A stretch of DNA of 7,982 nt, from NCBI GenBank assembly GCA_903872875.1, contig CAIQMJ010000629.1:1-7982 (forward strand), given 5' to 3'. The position numbers and the translations under genes were made by a program. Of the stretch, positions 1 through 5,992 are shown piece by piece (position 1 is the stretch's first letter; the number at the start of each line of letters is the position of its first letter). The notes beneath the pieces are model-generated. The model did no database searches. It was not told the DNA's origin and saw only the letters and a program-made list of their open reading frames with translations. This DNA is from an uncultured Variovorax sp. GTDB lineage: Bacteria > Pseudomonadota > Gammaproteobacteria > Burkholderiales > Burkholderiaceae_C.

Positions 1-1441
1 GTGTGATGGACCGTTCGACGAATTCACCCAGCGTCGCGTCGGTGAACTGCCGCGCGGACAGATTGATCGAGATGAAGATGTCGTCCGGCCAGTCCGCGGC
101 GGCGTGCAGGGCTTCCTCGATGACCCACCGCCCCATGGAAATGATCTGCCCGCTGCTTTCCGCGACGGGAATGAACTCGGCAGGCGAGACCTGTCCCATG
201 TCGGCATGCATCCACCGGAGCAGTGCCTCGAAGCCGACGGTCCTGCCGTCGCTGATCTCCACGATCGGCTGGAAGCGCAGCGTGAACTCCGCGCGCGGCA
301 GGGCACCGATCAACCCCCGCCGCAGGCTCTGCTCGCGCAGCGCAAGGTCGCGCATGACGGGATCGAAAGTCCGGTGACAGGCGCGCCCGGCGCCCTTGGC
401 CGAATACAGCGCGATGTCGGCACCCTTCAGCAACATGGCCGGATCCTCCGGATCTCCGCAGGCCTTCACCGCGATACCCATGCTGGCGCTCGCATTCAAT
501 CGAAATTCGCCGACCTCGAACGGAACCGCCAGCGCCTCGGCGATTTCCTCACAGCAGGCTTCTGCGCGGCGCTCGACCTCCCTGCCGAAGAAGACGATCG
601 CGAACTCGTCCCCACCCAGCCGTGCAAAGAGTTGCGAGCCCTGAACGACCGCCGACGTCCGGGCAGCGAACTGGATCAGGAAGCGATCGCCGGCATCGTG
701 GCCCAGCCGATCGTTGATGTCCTTGAAGTGATCGATGTCCAGCAGGACGATGGCACACGCACCCATCGCCGGACGCATCGCCAACGCCGTATTGAAGCCA
801 TGCCGATTCAGCACGCCCGTCAACGCGTCGTGCCGCGCGTCGTGGTCCGACCGGCGATTCAGCCGAAGCACGAAGCCGACGAGCGCCAGGCCGACCAGGA
901 GAAGCAGCACGACCATGGCGGACACCACGGCGACGACTCGGCCGAGGTTCCTCTGCTTCTGCGCAATGCGGTCGGTCAGCACGCTTTGCGTACTCGACGC
1001 CAGTCGAAGCATGCGGCCGTTGAGCGGCAGCAGTTCGTTCATGACCTGCCGCGCGACGGCGGGGTTGTTCATGTTCGCGAGTTCGGTACCCACCCGCGCG
1101 ATCGCCGCGCTGATCGCCGCGTACTCCTCCGCGCCGCCGGACACCTGTCCGAGGGCGACGAAGGTCTCGCTGTTGTCGATGACGGACAGGCGATTGAGCA
1201 GTATCTGGTATCGCAGGTCGACTTCGGCCCGGCTGGTGCCGGAGTCCCGAAGAAAGCGATCGGAGACCGCGACTTCAAAGCGGAACAGCTCCGCAGACAG
1301 TTGCCCGATCTCGAGCGTGCTGTTGAAGCGTGTCGACTGCGAAGTCCACATCAGGTAATTGGCCAATGTGACGGTCATCGCGATGACCAGAACGACCAGC
1401 GCGACCGCCGTCAGGATGAGTACGGTGCGAAAGCGTCGCAT
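1..1441 (-). CDS. Membrane-anchored GGDEF-EAL protein (diguanylate cyclase/phosphodiesterase), C-terminus beyond the window
   Basis: This protein makes and/or degrades the second messenger cyclic di-GMP at the inner membrane. About 480 residues lie in the window and no stop is reached at the left edge. Seen in order: a transmembrane helix (about 6-28), a periplasmic region of about 140 residues without a family I recognise, a second helix (about 169-191), then a GGDEF domain directly, without an obvious HAMP domain. The GGDEF domain starts at DALTGVLNR (205-213), keeps the metal-binding aspartates in LDIDHF (D235/D237) and has an intact GGDEF motif at 276-280. The inhibitory RxxD site normally just upstream is missing (QxxQ instead). 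An EAL domain follows with EALLRW (E405) and SINLSARQF; its later catalytic motifs are cut off, so phosphodiesterase activity cannot be judged. The ATG at 1441 sits 20 bases after the stop of the upstream Tat-protein gene and lacks a clear Shine-Dalgarno sequence, suggesting translational coupling. Family call is firm; sensor ligand unknown. Confidence 0.95.
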   Translation of the reverse strand, partial: MRRFRTVLILTAVALVVLVIAMTVTLANYLMWTSQSTRFNSTLEIGQLSAELFRFEVAVSDRFLRDSGTSRAEVDLRYQILLNRLSVIDNSETFVALGQVSGGAEEYAAISAAIARVGTELANMNNPAVARQVMNELLPLNGRMLRLASSTQSVLTDRIAQKQRNLGRVVAVVSAMVVLLLLVGLALVGFVLRLNRRSDHDARHDALTGVLNRHGFNTALAMRPAMGACAIVLLDIDHFKDINDRLGHDAGDRFLIQFAARTSAVVQGSQLFARLGGDEFAIVFFGREVERRAEACCEEIAEALAVPFEVGEFRLNASASMGIAVKACGDPEDPAMLLKGADIALYSAKGAGRACHRTFDPVMRDLALREQSLRRGLIGALPRAEFTLRFQPIVEISDGRTVGFEALLRWMHADMGQVSPAEFIPVAESSGQIISMGRWVIEEALHAAADWPDDIFISINLSARQFTDATLGEFVERSIT

Positions 1442-1461
1442 GGACCGGGAACGCGACCGGA

Positions 1462-1965
1462 CTACAGCACGTCGATCTGACACAGCTGCCAGACCGAATG
1501 AAGGTAGACACTGTCGGTGCGCAACTTCGCGTCGCTGTCGAACGGGAACACGACGAAGATGGGGCCCTTGTCGGAGATCGGCAATGAAGCCCCGTCCCTG
1601 GCGATGGCAAGAAGCGCACCGTTGCCGACCAGCTCCTTGATGTCCGCAACCACCGCATAGTCGTTGAGGGCGATCAGCCGCACTTTCGTGCCCTTCGCCT
1701 TCAACAGGGAGAGAAATGTGCCGAGGGCCACGCCACTGTAGGTGGCCGGCAGTTTCTGCCACGGCGTCGCCGTCCTGAACGAGGCCTGCGGCATGGCCTG
1801 CAGCGCGGCCAGATCGAAGCGCCGGCCTCCGCTTGCATCGGCTCCTTCGATGGCGCCTCGCACAGTGAGGATCGGGGCCGCGGCAAATGCAGGCATCGCC
1901 AGGGAGCCCGCTACGAGGCCGGAAGACCGCGCGAGAAATTCCCGCCGGTTGACAGTGCGCATCAT
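1462..1965 (-). CDS. Tat-exported molybdopterin-oxidoreductase-fold protein, probably non-catalytic
   Basis: A 167-residue exported protein of the small stand-alone group related to the sulfite-oxidase molybdopterin-binding fold. The N-terminus carries a twin-arginine signal (NRREFLA, R7-R8), a hydrophobic stretch and a cleavage-like AFA-AAP near residue 28. The body shows family-type segments: TATPWQ, YSGVAL, IALNDYAVV, a DKGPIFVVFPFD block, and SVWQL near the C-terminus. The catalytic sulfite oxidases coordinate molybdenum through a cysteine; the only cysteine here is C162, five residues from the end, so the usual ligand appears absent. It may bind cofactor without turnover, or act as a periplasmic sensor partner. 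It lies first in a probable operon with the GGDEF-EAL gene 20 bases downstream, an arrangement I recall from other proteobacteria. The ATG at 1965 is chosen because GGGAG lies 6 bases upstream and the Tat motif follows at once; a longer frame from 2070 would bury the signal. An ATG at 1962 is also possible. Confidence 0.85.
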   Translation of the reverse strand: MMRTVNRREFLARSSGLVAGSLAMPAFAAAPILTVRGAIEGADASGGRRFDLAALQAMPQASFRTATPWQKLPATYSGVALGTFLSLLKAKGTKVRLIALNDYAVVADIKELVGNGALLAIARDGASLPISDKGPIFVVFPFDSDAKLRTDSVYLHSVWQLCQIDVL

Positions 1966-1971
1966 CTCATT

Positions 1972-1976
1972 CTCCC
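1972..1976 (-). promoter_or_regulatory. Ribosome binding site of the Tat-protein gene
   Basis: GGGAG on the minus strand lies 6 bases before the ATG at 1965. It decides the start in favour of 1965 over the upstream in-frame ATG at 2070, which would place the twin-arginine motif over 40 residues into the protein. Confidence 0.6.
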
Positions 1977-2064
1977 AGCGGACAGACACGGTCAGGTCCG
2001 CTCGCACCAGCAGCCCGACGACCAAAATCGGATCAATGGTCGGCTGCAATCCATACGAGTCTGA

Positions 2065-2104
2065 CCGCAAATTATTCTATCTTTGCGGATTGCCGAAATC
2101 GGCA
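2065..2104. promoter_or_regulatory. AT-rich promoter/operator patch with two inverted repeats
   Basis: Two inverted repeats lie side by side in an otherwise GC-rich gap between divergent genes. The first is CCGCAAA (2065-2071), a 10-base AT-rich spacer, then TTTGCGG (2082-2088). The second is TGCCGA-AA-TCGGCA (2091-2104). The spacer of the first contains, on the minus strand, TAGAAT (2074-2079), one mismatch from the -10 consensus and correctly oriented for the Tat-protein/GGDEF-EAL operon. No good -35 hexamer is visible at normal spacing, which would fit an activator-dependent promoter. The repeats are seen directly; the promoter and operator roles are inferred. Confidence 0.4.
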
Positions 2105-2363
2105 GCAATGGCGCCACAAGTTGCAACCAATCGCCAGACCGATCATCGATCGCGCATAGCGCCCGCACAGAAGCGCGCACGACTTTGAAAGCCGCCGACT
2201 CGCTCACGCCGTCGAGCGTCACGAAGGCAAACTGCGAACGGGCACGGACGGCATCGCCGCCGGCGCCGGACCGAAGCCGCTGGGAAGCTCCCACCGGTCG
2301 ATGGCTCCGGGCACACTACGAGCAAACCGCCCGATGGCGAGCGGTCGGACCTCAGGGCCATGC
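2105..2363. other. Gene-free part of the intergenic region upstream of the permease gene
   Basis: Together with the stretch from 1966 this makes about 400 bases without a convincing gene. Open frames exist on both strands here, but their translations are rich in arginine and serine, lack any recognisable motif, and have no Shine-Dalgarno support. I see no convincing terminator hairpin, RNA gene or clear promoter for the permease. AGGG at 2354-2357, six bases before the ATG at 2364, is a weak ribosome binding site for the permease. Confidence 0.5.
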
Positions 2364-4238
2364 ATGGAAAAGCCGCTTTCTTCTCCCTCTCAACGTTTGA
2401 CGCTCGGTCGGGTCGTACCCGCAACCTGCCTGTTGCTGCTGCTGCATTTCGGCCAGGACGTGCTCAGGCCCATCGCGATCGCGGGCGTGCTGAGCCTGGT
2501 GATCGCGCCGCTGGTGCGCAAGCTCGGCCGGTTCCACCTGGGCCGCACGCCGGCGACGCTGGTGTCCGTGGTGCTCGTCGCGATCTGCGTCGTCTGGATG
2601 AGCGCGGTGCTGACGCTGCAGTTGGTCGCGGTCGGTGCGGACTTCCCCCGGTACAAGGCAGCCATCACGTCCAAGGTGGAGTCGATCCGCGAAGTCACCG
2701 TGCGCCCGTTCGAACGGCTCGAGGCCGAACTCAAGGGCGTCGTGCCGCAGAACGCACCGGCCGCCGCCAGCACGTCCCGTTCGCGCGCGAACAACAACGC
2801 CACCCTGCCGAACGAACCGCTGCCGGTACAGATCCGGCAGTCCGCACCGACTGCCGGCGACATCGTGTCGAGGCTGCTGTCGTCGGTCTGGGGGCCGGTC
2901 GGCGAGGCCGGCATCGTCTTCGTGCTGCTGATCTTCATCCTCCTCGAACATGAATCGCTCAGCGACCGTTTCATCCGGGTCATCGGCGTGGCGGAGCTGG
3001 GACCGACCGTGCAGGCGCTGAGCGAGACCGCGGAGGGCGTGTCCCGATTCTTCCTGTCGCAGTTCGTCGTCAACGCCACCTTCGGCGTCGTGGTCGGCAT
3101 GGGGCTGTGGCTCATCGGCGTGCCGCATGCGGCGCTGTGGGGCTCCATCGGCGCCTTGCTCCGCTTCATTCCCTACGTGGGCGTGCTCGGCGCGGCGGCG
3201 CTGATCGCGGTCTTCGCGGCAGCCGTCGATCCGGGCTGGTCGCTGCTGCTCTGGAGCCTCGGACTCTTCGCCGCACTCGAACTGCTGGTGGCGCATGTCG
3301 TCGAACCGCAGGTCTACGGGCACAGCACCGGGCTGGCGCCGCTCGCGGTCATCGTCTCCGCGCTCTTCTGGGGCGCGATGTGGGGCCCCGTCGGACTGCT
3401 GCTCTCGACACCGCTCACGCTGTGCATCGTGGTGGTGGGCCGGCACGTGCGCGCCATGGAGCCTTTCGCCATCCTGCTGACCGAGGCGCCGGGACTCAAT
3501 GCGGGACAGCGCTTCTACCAGCGTGCACTGTCCGGCAATCCGGCGGCGATCATCCAGGACGCGCACACCTATCTGCGCCGGGCCGGCTTCGCGAAGTACT
3601 GCGATCACGTGCTGCTGCCCGGCCTGGCGCTCGCGGCGGCGGACTCCCGCGCCGGACGCATCGACGAGCGGCAGCGCGAGCGCATCAAGGCCACGGTATT
3701 TCGCCTGCTCGAGAACCTGGCGCGCGCAGAGTTCGGCCGCCGCATCCGGCGCCGCCGTTCGACGGTCTCGCTGTCGGAGGTGAACGTGGGCGCCCATCTC
3801 CGGCAGATCCGGGAGTCGCGTCTCGGACCGTGGCAGGGCTCGCTGGACGTGCCCTCGCGTTCGATCGTCCTGTGCGTCGGCTTCGGCACCGAGCGCGACG
3901 ACCTGCTGACCGAACTTCTCGTGCAGGCGCTGCGCCGTGACGACGTCGACGCCCGCAGCGTGTCGCTGCAGCAGCCGCAGGACCCGTCGATGGCAGGCAA
4001 GTCGGTTCTGGTCGGGACGCTGTTCCTGATCTATCCGATGGCCGAGGCGCTGGAGGCGTGGCGCGCCGCCGCGGCGGAACTGCGTGCGGCGATGCCCCAG
4101 GCCGTGCTCGCCACCGTGCTGCTGCCGCTCGACGACACCGCGGCCCCGGAAGAGGCTTGCCGGGAGAGCGTGGACCTGGTGCTTCACTCTTTCCTGGAGG
4201 CGGAGGCGCTCGTCCTGCGTGGCCTGAAGTCCAGCTAG
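2364..4238 (+). CDS. AI-2E/PerM-family inner-membrane permease with long C-terminal soluble extension
   Basis: A 624-residue polytopic membrane protein of the AI-2E transporter (PerM, formerly DUF20) family. Members are proposed exporters or channels; the name does not prove transport of autoinducer-2. Three hydrophobic segments fall in about the first 95 residues, followed by a polar, low-complexity linker region to about residue 165. A second group of helices follows, with the family signatures RFIPYVG (267-273), EPQVYGHSTGLAPLAV (from 314) and the WGPVGLLLSTPLT block. The membrane domain ends near RHV (about 360). Usual members are about 340-400 residues, so roughly 265 extra residues follow. 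Their last part (from about 494) starts with a hydrophobic strand and glycine turn (IVLCVGFG) and reads like an alpha/beta Rossmann-type domain. I prefer the ATG at 2364 over the in-frame ATG at 2301, because the 21 added residues are unlike a membrane-protein N-terminus and AGGG is suitably placed before 2364. The gene stands alone. Confidence 0.9.
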   Translation: MEKPLSSPSQRLTLGRVVPATCLLLLLHFGQDVLRPIAIAGVLSLVIAPLVRKLGRFHLGRTPATLVSVVLVAICVVWMSAVLTLQLVAVGADFPRYKAAITSKVESIREVTVRPFERLEAELKGVVPQNAPAAASTSRSRANNNATLPNEPLPVQIRQSAPTAGDIVSRLLSSVWGPVGEAGIVFVLLIFILLEHESLSDRFIRVIGVAELGPTVQALSETAEGVSRFFLSQFVVNATFGVVVGMGLWLIGVPHAALWGSIGALLRFIPYVGVLGAAALIAVFAAAVDPGWSLLLWSLGLFAALELLVAHVVEPQVYGHSTGLAPLAVIVSALFWGAMWGPVGLLLSTPLTLCIVVVGRHVRAMEPFAILLTEAPGLNAGQRFYQRALSGNPAAIIQDAHTYLRRAGFAKYCDHVLLPGLALAAADSRAGRIDERQRERIKATVFRLLENLARAEFGRRIRRRRSTVSLSEVNVGAHLRQIRESRLGPWQGSLDVPSRSIVLCVGFGTERDDLLTELLVQALRRDDVDARSVSLQQPQDPSMAGKSVLVGTLFLIYPMAEALEAWRAAAAELRAAMPQAVLATVLLPLDDTAAPEEACRESVDLVLHSFLEAEALVLRGLKSS

Positions 4239-4302
4239 CCACCGCACAGCGCCCCGCTTCGGATTGCCACGCCCAGGACGATGCGCCGTTGTCCGACGGC
4301 CT

Positions 4303-4323
4303 ATACATTCTTGTTGAATGTAT
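4303..4323. promoter_or_regulatory. AcrR/TtgR-type palindromic operator upstream of the beta-barrel gene
   Basis: A perfect 8-bp inverted repeat, ATACATTC (4303-4310) and GAATGTAT (4316-4323), with a 5-base spacer TTGTT. It is AT-rich within GC-rich surroundings and lies 35 bases before the chosen start of the barrel gene, where a repressor would block transcription. The half-site matches that recalled for the AcrR operator of E. coli (ATACATT...AATGTAT), although the half-sites are three bases further apart here. TATACA at 4302-4307 is -10-like and overlaps the left arm, but no -35 box is evident. The TetR regulator encoded tail-to-tail with the barrel gene has an AcrR-like recognition helix and is the obvious candidate to bind. 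The repeat is seen; the binding partner is inferred. Confidence 0.65.
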
Positions 4324-4344
4324 GTTCCCCATCCCAAGCCATAC

Positions 4345-4350
4345 AGAGGA
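4345..4350 (+). promoter_or_regulatory. Ribosome binding site deciding the start of the beta-barrel gene
   Basis: AGAGGA ends 8 bases before the ATG at 4359. The same motif directly abuts and overlaps the ATG at 4350, too close to serve it, so 4359 is the better start. The in-frame ATG at 4281 lies upstream of the operator and is unlikely to be used. Confidence 0.6.
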
Positions 4351-4358
4351 TGAAGAAC

Positions 4359-5237
4359 ATGAACCCGCCGCCTTCCGCAGTGCCGCCACCGTCCGTGATT
4401 TCGGACGGATTCAAGAGACCCGACAGGCGCTCCCGATGCGCGATCCGCCTCACGGCTCTCGCCGCCTCGCTCTTCGCCATCGGCTGCGCCGCCACGCCCG
4501 CCGCAGCGGAGGTTTCTCCCGCACTGGACCGCGTGAGCGTATCGGTCGGCGGCTTCCATGCGGAACCGACCTTCGGTGCGCGTGTCGACACGCCGTACGG
4601 CACGCTCGACTCAGGCAACGTCAAGCGCGACGCCGTCACGATGCCGCGGCTGACGGTCGACGTGCTGCTGTTCGACAGCCAGGGATTCTCGTTCGACTAC
4701 TACCGCTACGACAGGACCTACTCAGACAGCGTCAACGGCAGCTTCGCATTGGGCCAGAACCAGTTCGCGGGCTCCGCCGACGCAAGCCTGCGGACCCAGC
4801 TCGAGTTCGGCAAGCTCGCCTACAAGTGGTGGCTGGGTTCGGGCGACACCGTCGTCGGCCTGGGCGCCGGCGCGGCCTACTACCGTATCGATCTCGATGC
4901 GCGCGCGACGGCGACCGTCAATGGCGCGTCGGCGAGCTACGCGGCGAGTGCCAGCGAGGACGCCATCGCGCCGTTGCTGGAGGTCGGTGTGCGCCACGCG
5001 ATCACGCCCGACCTGCGCCTTTTCGCGGACGCCTCCGGTGTCTGGAAGAACGGCGGAAAGCTGCACGGCAGCATCTACAACGCGGCGCTGGGCGTCGAAT
5101 GGTTTCCGATCAGGAACGTCGGCCTGGTCCTGTCCTATGGCGTCAGCGACATCGACCTGAAACGCGACGACGACATCGATACCCGCCTGCGCGTGAAGCT
5201 CAAGGGGCCCAGCGCCTTCGTCAAGGCGCGCTTCTGA
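4359..5237 (+). CDS. Small outer-membrane beta-barrel protein (porin-like, function unknown)
   Basis: A 292-residue exported protein. The signal peptide has an unusually long, proline-rich and basic n-region (1-30), a hydrophobic core (about 31-42) and a signal-peptidase-I-like site ATPAAA-EV (cleavage after 50). The mature part is about 242 residues, free of cysteine and rich in alternating polar/aromatic strands such as FSFDYYRYDRTY, LAYKWWLG and GAAYYRIDL. It ends in phenylalanine (VKARF), the usual terminal residue of barrels inserted by the BAM complex. Length and pattern suggest a small barrel of about 8-10 strands, comparable in size to OmpA/OmpW-like proteins; substrate and role are unknown. 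AIGC (C43) is a poor lipobox match, so a lipoprotein is possible but less likely. It is probably controlled through the palindrome at 4303-4323. Its last 17 bases overlap the end of the convergent tetR gene. Confidence 0.8.
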   Translation: MNPPPSAVPPPSVISDGFKRPDRRSRCAIRLTALAASLFAIGCAATPAAAEVSPALDRVSVSVGGFHAEPTFGARVDTPYGTLDSGNVKRDAVTMPRLTVDVLLFDSQGFSFDYYRYDRTYSDSVNGSFALGQNQFAGSADASLRTQLEFGKLAYKWWLGSGDTVVGLGAGAAYYRIDLDARATATVNGASASYAASASEDAIAPLLEVGVRHAITPDLRLFADASGVWKNGGKLHGSIYNAALGVEWFPIRNVGLVLSYGVSDIDLKRDDDIDTRLRVKLKGPSAFVKARF

Positions 5238-5898
5238 TCGGTCGCAGCGCCGAGCCCAGGCCGCACGCGCGCAGCGTGGCGGGCTGAAAGCCCAGGCCGA
5301 TGAGGTGCGCGCACAGCGCGCCCCGGCCGGTCTTCATCAGGTCGAACTCGGCCGGGTGCATCACCCAACTCTCGATCAGGCCACAGAGCATCGCATGCAG
5401 GGCGCGAGCGGCGACCTCGGACGTCACCGACAACCTGACACCATGCCGGCGTGCCGCCGCGCGCAGGCCAGCCTGGTAGTTCGAGACCATCGACTGCTGG
5501 GACGCCAGGTTCCAGCTCCGGAAACCCGCCAGCTCGTCGGCGTACTCCACCATGTGCGCCGCGATCGAGATCACGCTGCGCGCCCGCTCGTCCTGGACGA
5601 TGGTGCGCAGCGGCTCCAGGAAATGCGCCACCACGATCACCAGCGGTTCCGAAGCCGCCTCGTCGACCTTCGCGACGATGCGCTGGTGGATCGGGTGCGC
5701 CACGCTTTCCAGCATGGCCTGGAACAGTCCGGCCTTGTCCTTGAAGTGCCACTGGATGGCGCCGCGCGTCGTGCCGGCACGCTCGGCGATCTGGTCCAGC
5801 GTCGAATTGGCCACGCCATGCGCCCGGAAGACGTGCTCCGCCGCATCCAGCAGATTCAGTCGCGTCTCTTCGGCTTCTTCTTTGGTGCGGCGGGCCAT
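5221..5898 (-). CDS. TetR-family repressor, AcrR/TtgR-like
   Basis: A 225-residue one-component regulator. The N-terminus MARRTKEEAEETR and the helix-turn-helix (about 33-52, TTRGAIQWHFKDKAGLF) closely resemble AcrR and TtgR, repressors that release DNA when bound by antibiotics or hydrophobic compounds. The C-terminal ligand domain has the normal length but does not reveal the ligand. No RND efflux genes lie in the window, so the local target is more likely the convergent barrel gene, which carries an AcrR-type palindrome upstream. The gene ends inside the barrel gene (17-bp tail-to-tail overlap). I chose the ATG at 5898 because MARRTKEE is the typical family start; an in-frame ATG at 5946 adds 16 residues without a ribosome binding site. 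It lies 94 bases downstream of the esterase gene on the same strand and may be read from that operon or from its own promoter. Confidence 0.93.
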   Translation of the reverse strand: MARRTKEEAEETRLNLLDAAEHVFRAHGVANSTLDQIAERAGTTRGAIQWHFKDKAGLFQAMLESVAHPIHQRIVAKVDEAASEPLVIVVAHFLEPLRTIVQDERARSVISIAAHMVEYADELAGFRSWNLASQQSMVSNYQAGLRAAARRHGVRLSVTSEVAARALHAMLCGLIESWVMHPAEFDLMKTGRGALCAHLIGLGFQPATLRACGLGSALRPIRSAP

Positions 5899-5940
5899 GG
5901 CGGATGAGCGTTCGGAAGAGGTCGGCAAGGTTGAGGAACG

Positions 5941-5958
5941 CGGCATTATGTTGTGCCG
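5941..5958. promoter_or_regulatory. Candidate tetR promoter/operator: inverted repeat overlapping a -10-like hexamer
   Basis: CGGCA (5941-5945) and TGCCG (5954-5958) form an inverted repeat with an 8-base AT-rich spacer. On the minus strand CATAAT (5945-5950), one mismatch from the -10 consensus, lies inside it and points to tetR, about 47 bases before the start at 5898. No -35 box is visible at normal spacing. The arms do not match the palindrome at 4303-4323, so evidence for autoregulation through this site is weak. Confidence 0.25.
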
Positions 5959-5992
5959 GCCCGCGGCGCCGGCGCCAACCCCGGTCCGGCTC

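Noticed and set aside
104..1480. A 458-codon open frame on the plus strand
   Set aside because: It lies opposite the GGDEF-EAL gene, whose conserved motifs prove the minus strand is coding. The plus-strand translation has no recognisable domain.
2301..2363. Longer N-terminus for the permease from the ATG at 2301
   Set aside because: The 21 additional residues are arginine- and glycine-rich without family character, and the ATG at 2364 has a better-placed, though weak, ribosome binding site.
1992..2424. Small open frames on both strands in the gap between the Tat-protein and permease genes
   Set aside because: There is no ribosome binding site, no motif, and the amino-acid content is typical of translated non-coding GC-rich DNA.
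4285..4300. Hairpin GCCGT-N6-ACGGC after the permease stop, considered as a terminator
   Set aside because: The stem is only five base pairs and no T-tract follows; a true intrinsic terminator cannot be supported.
2352..4559. A 735-codon open frame on the minus strand, antisense to the permease gene
   Set aside because: Long antisense frames are common opposite high-GC genes. The translation is dominated by arginine, histidine, glutamine, aspartate and glycine with no motif, and the plus-strand frame has clear family signatures.
4058..5287. A 409-codon plus-strand frame across the permease end and the barrel gene
   Set aside because: It is an arginine-rich shifted-frame shadow of two well-supported genes and would run through the operator and both gene boundaries.
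5950..5992. Very GC-rich palindromic stretch between the esterase and tetR genes, considered as a terminator
   Set aside because: Several GCCGGC/GGCGCC self-palindromes are expected by chance at this GC content, and no T-run follows on the minus strand.
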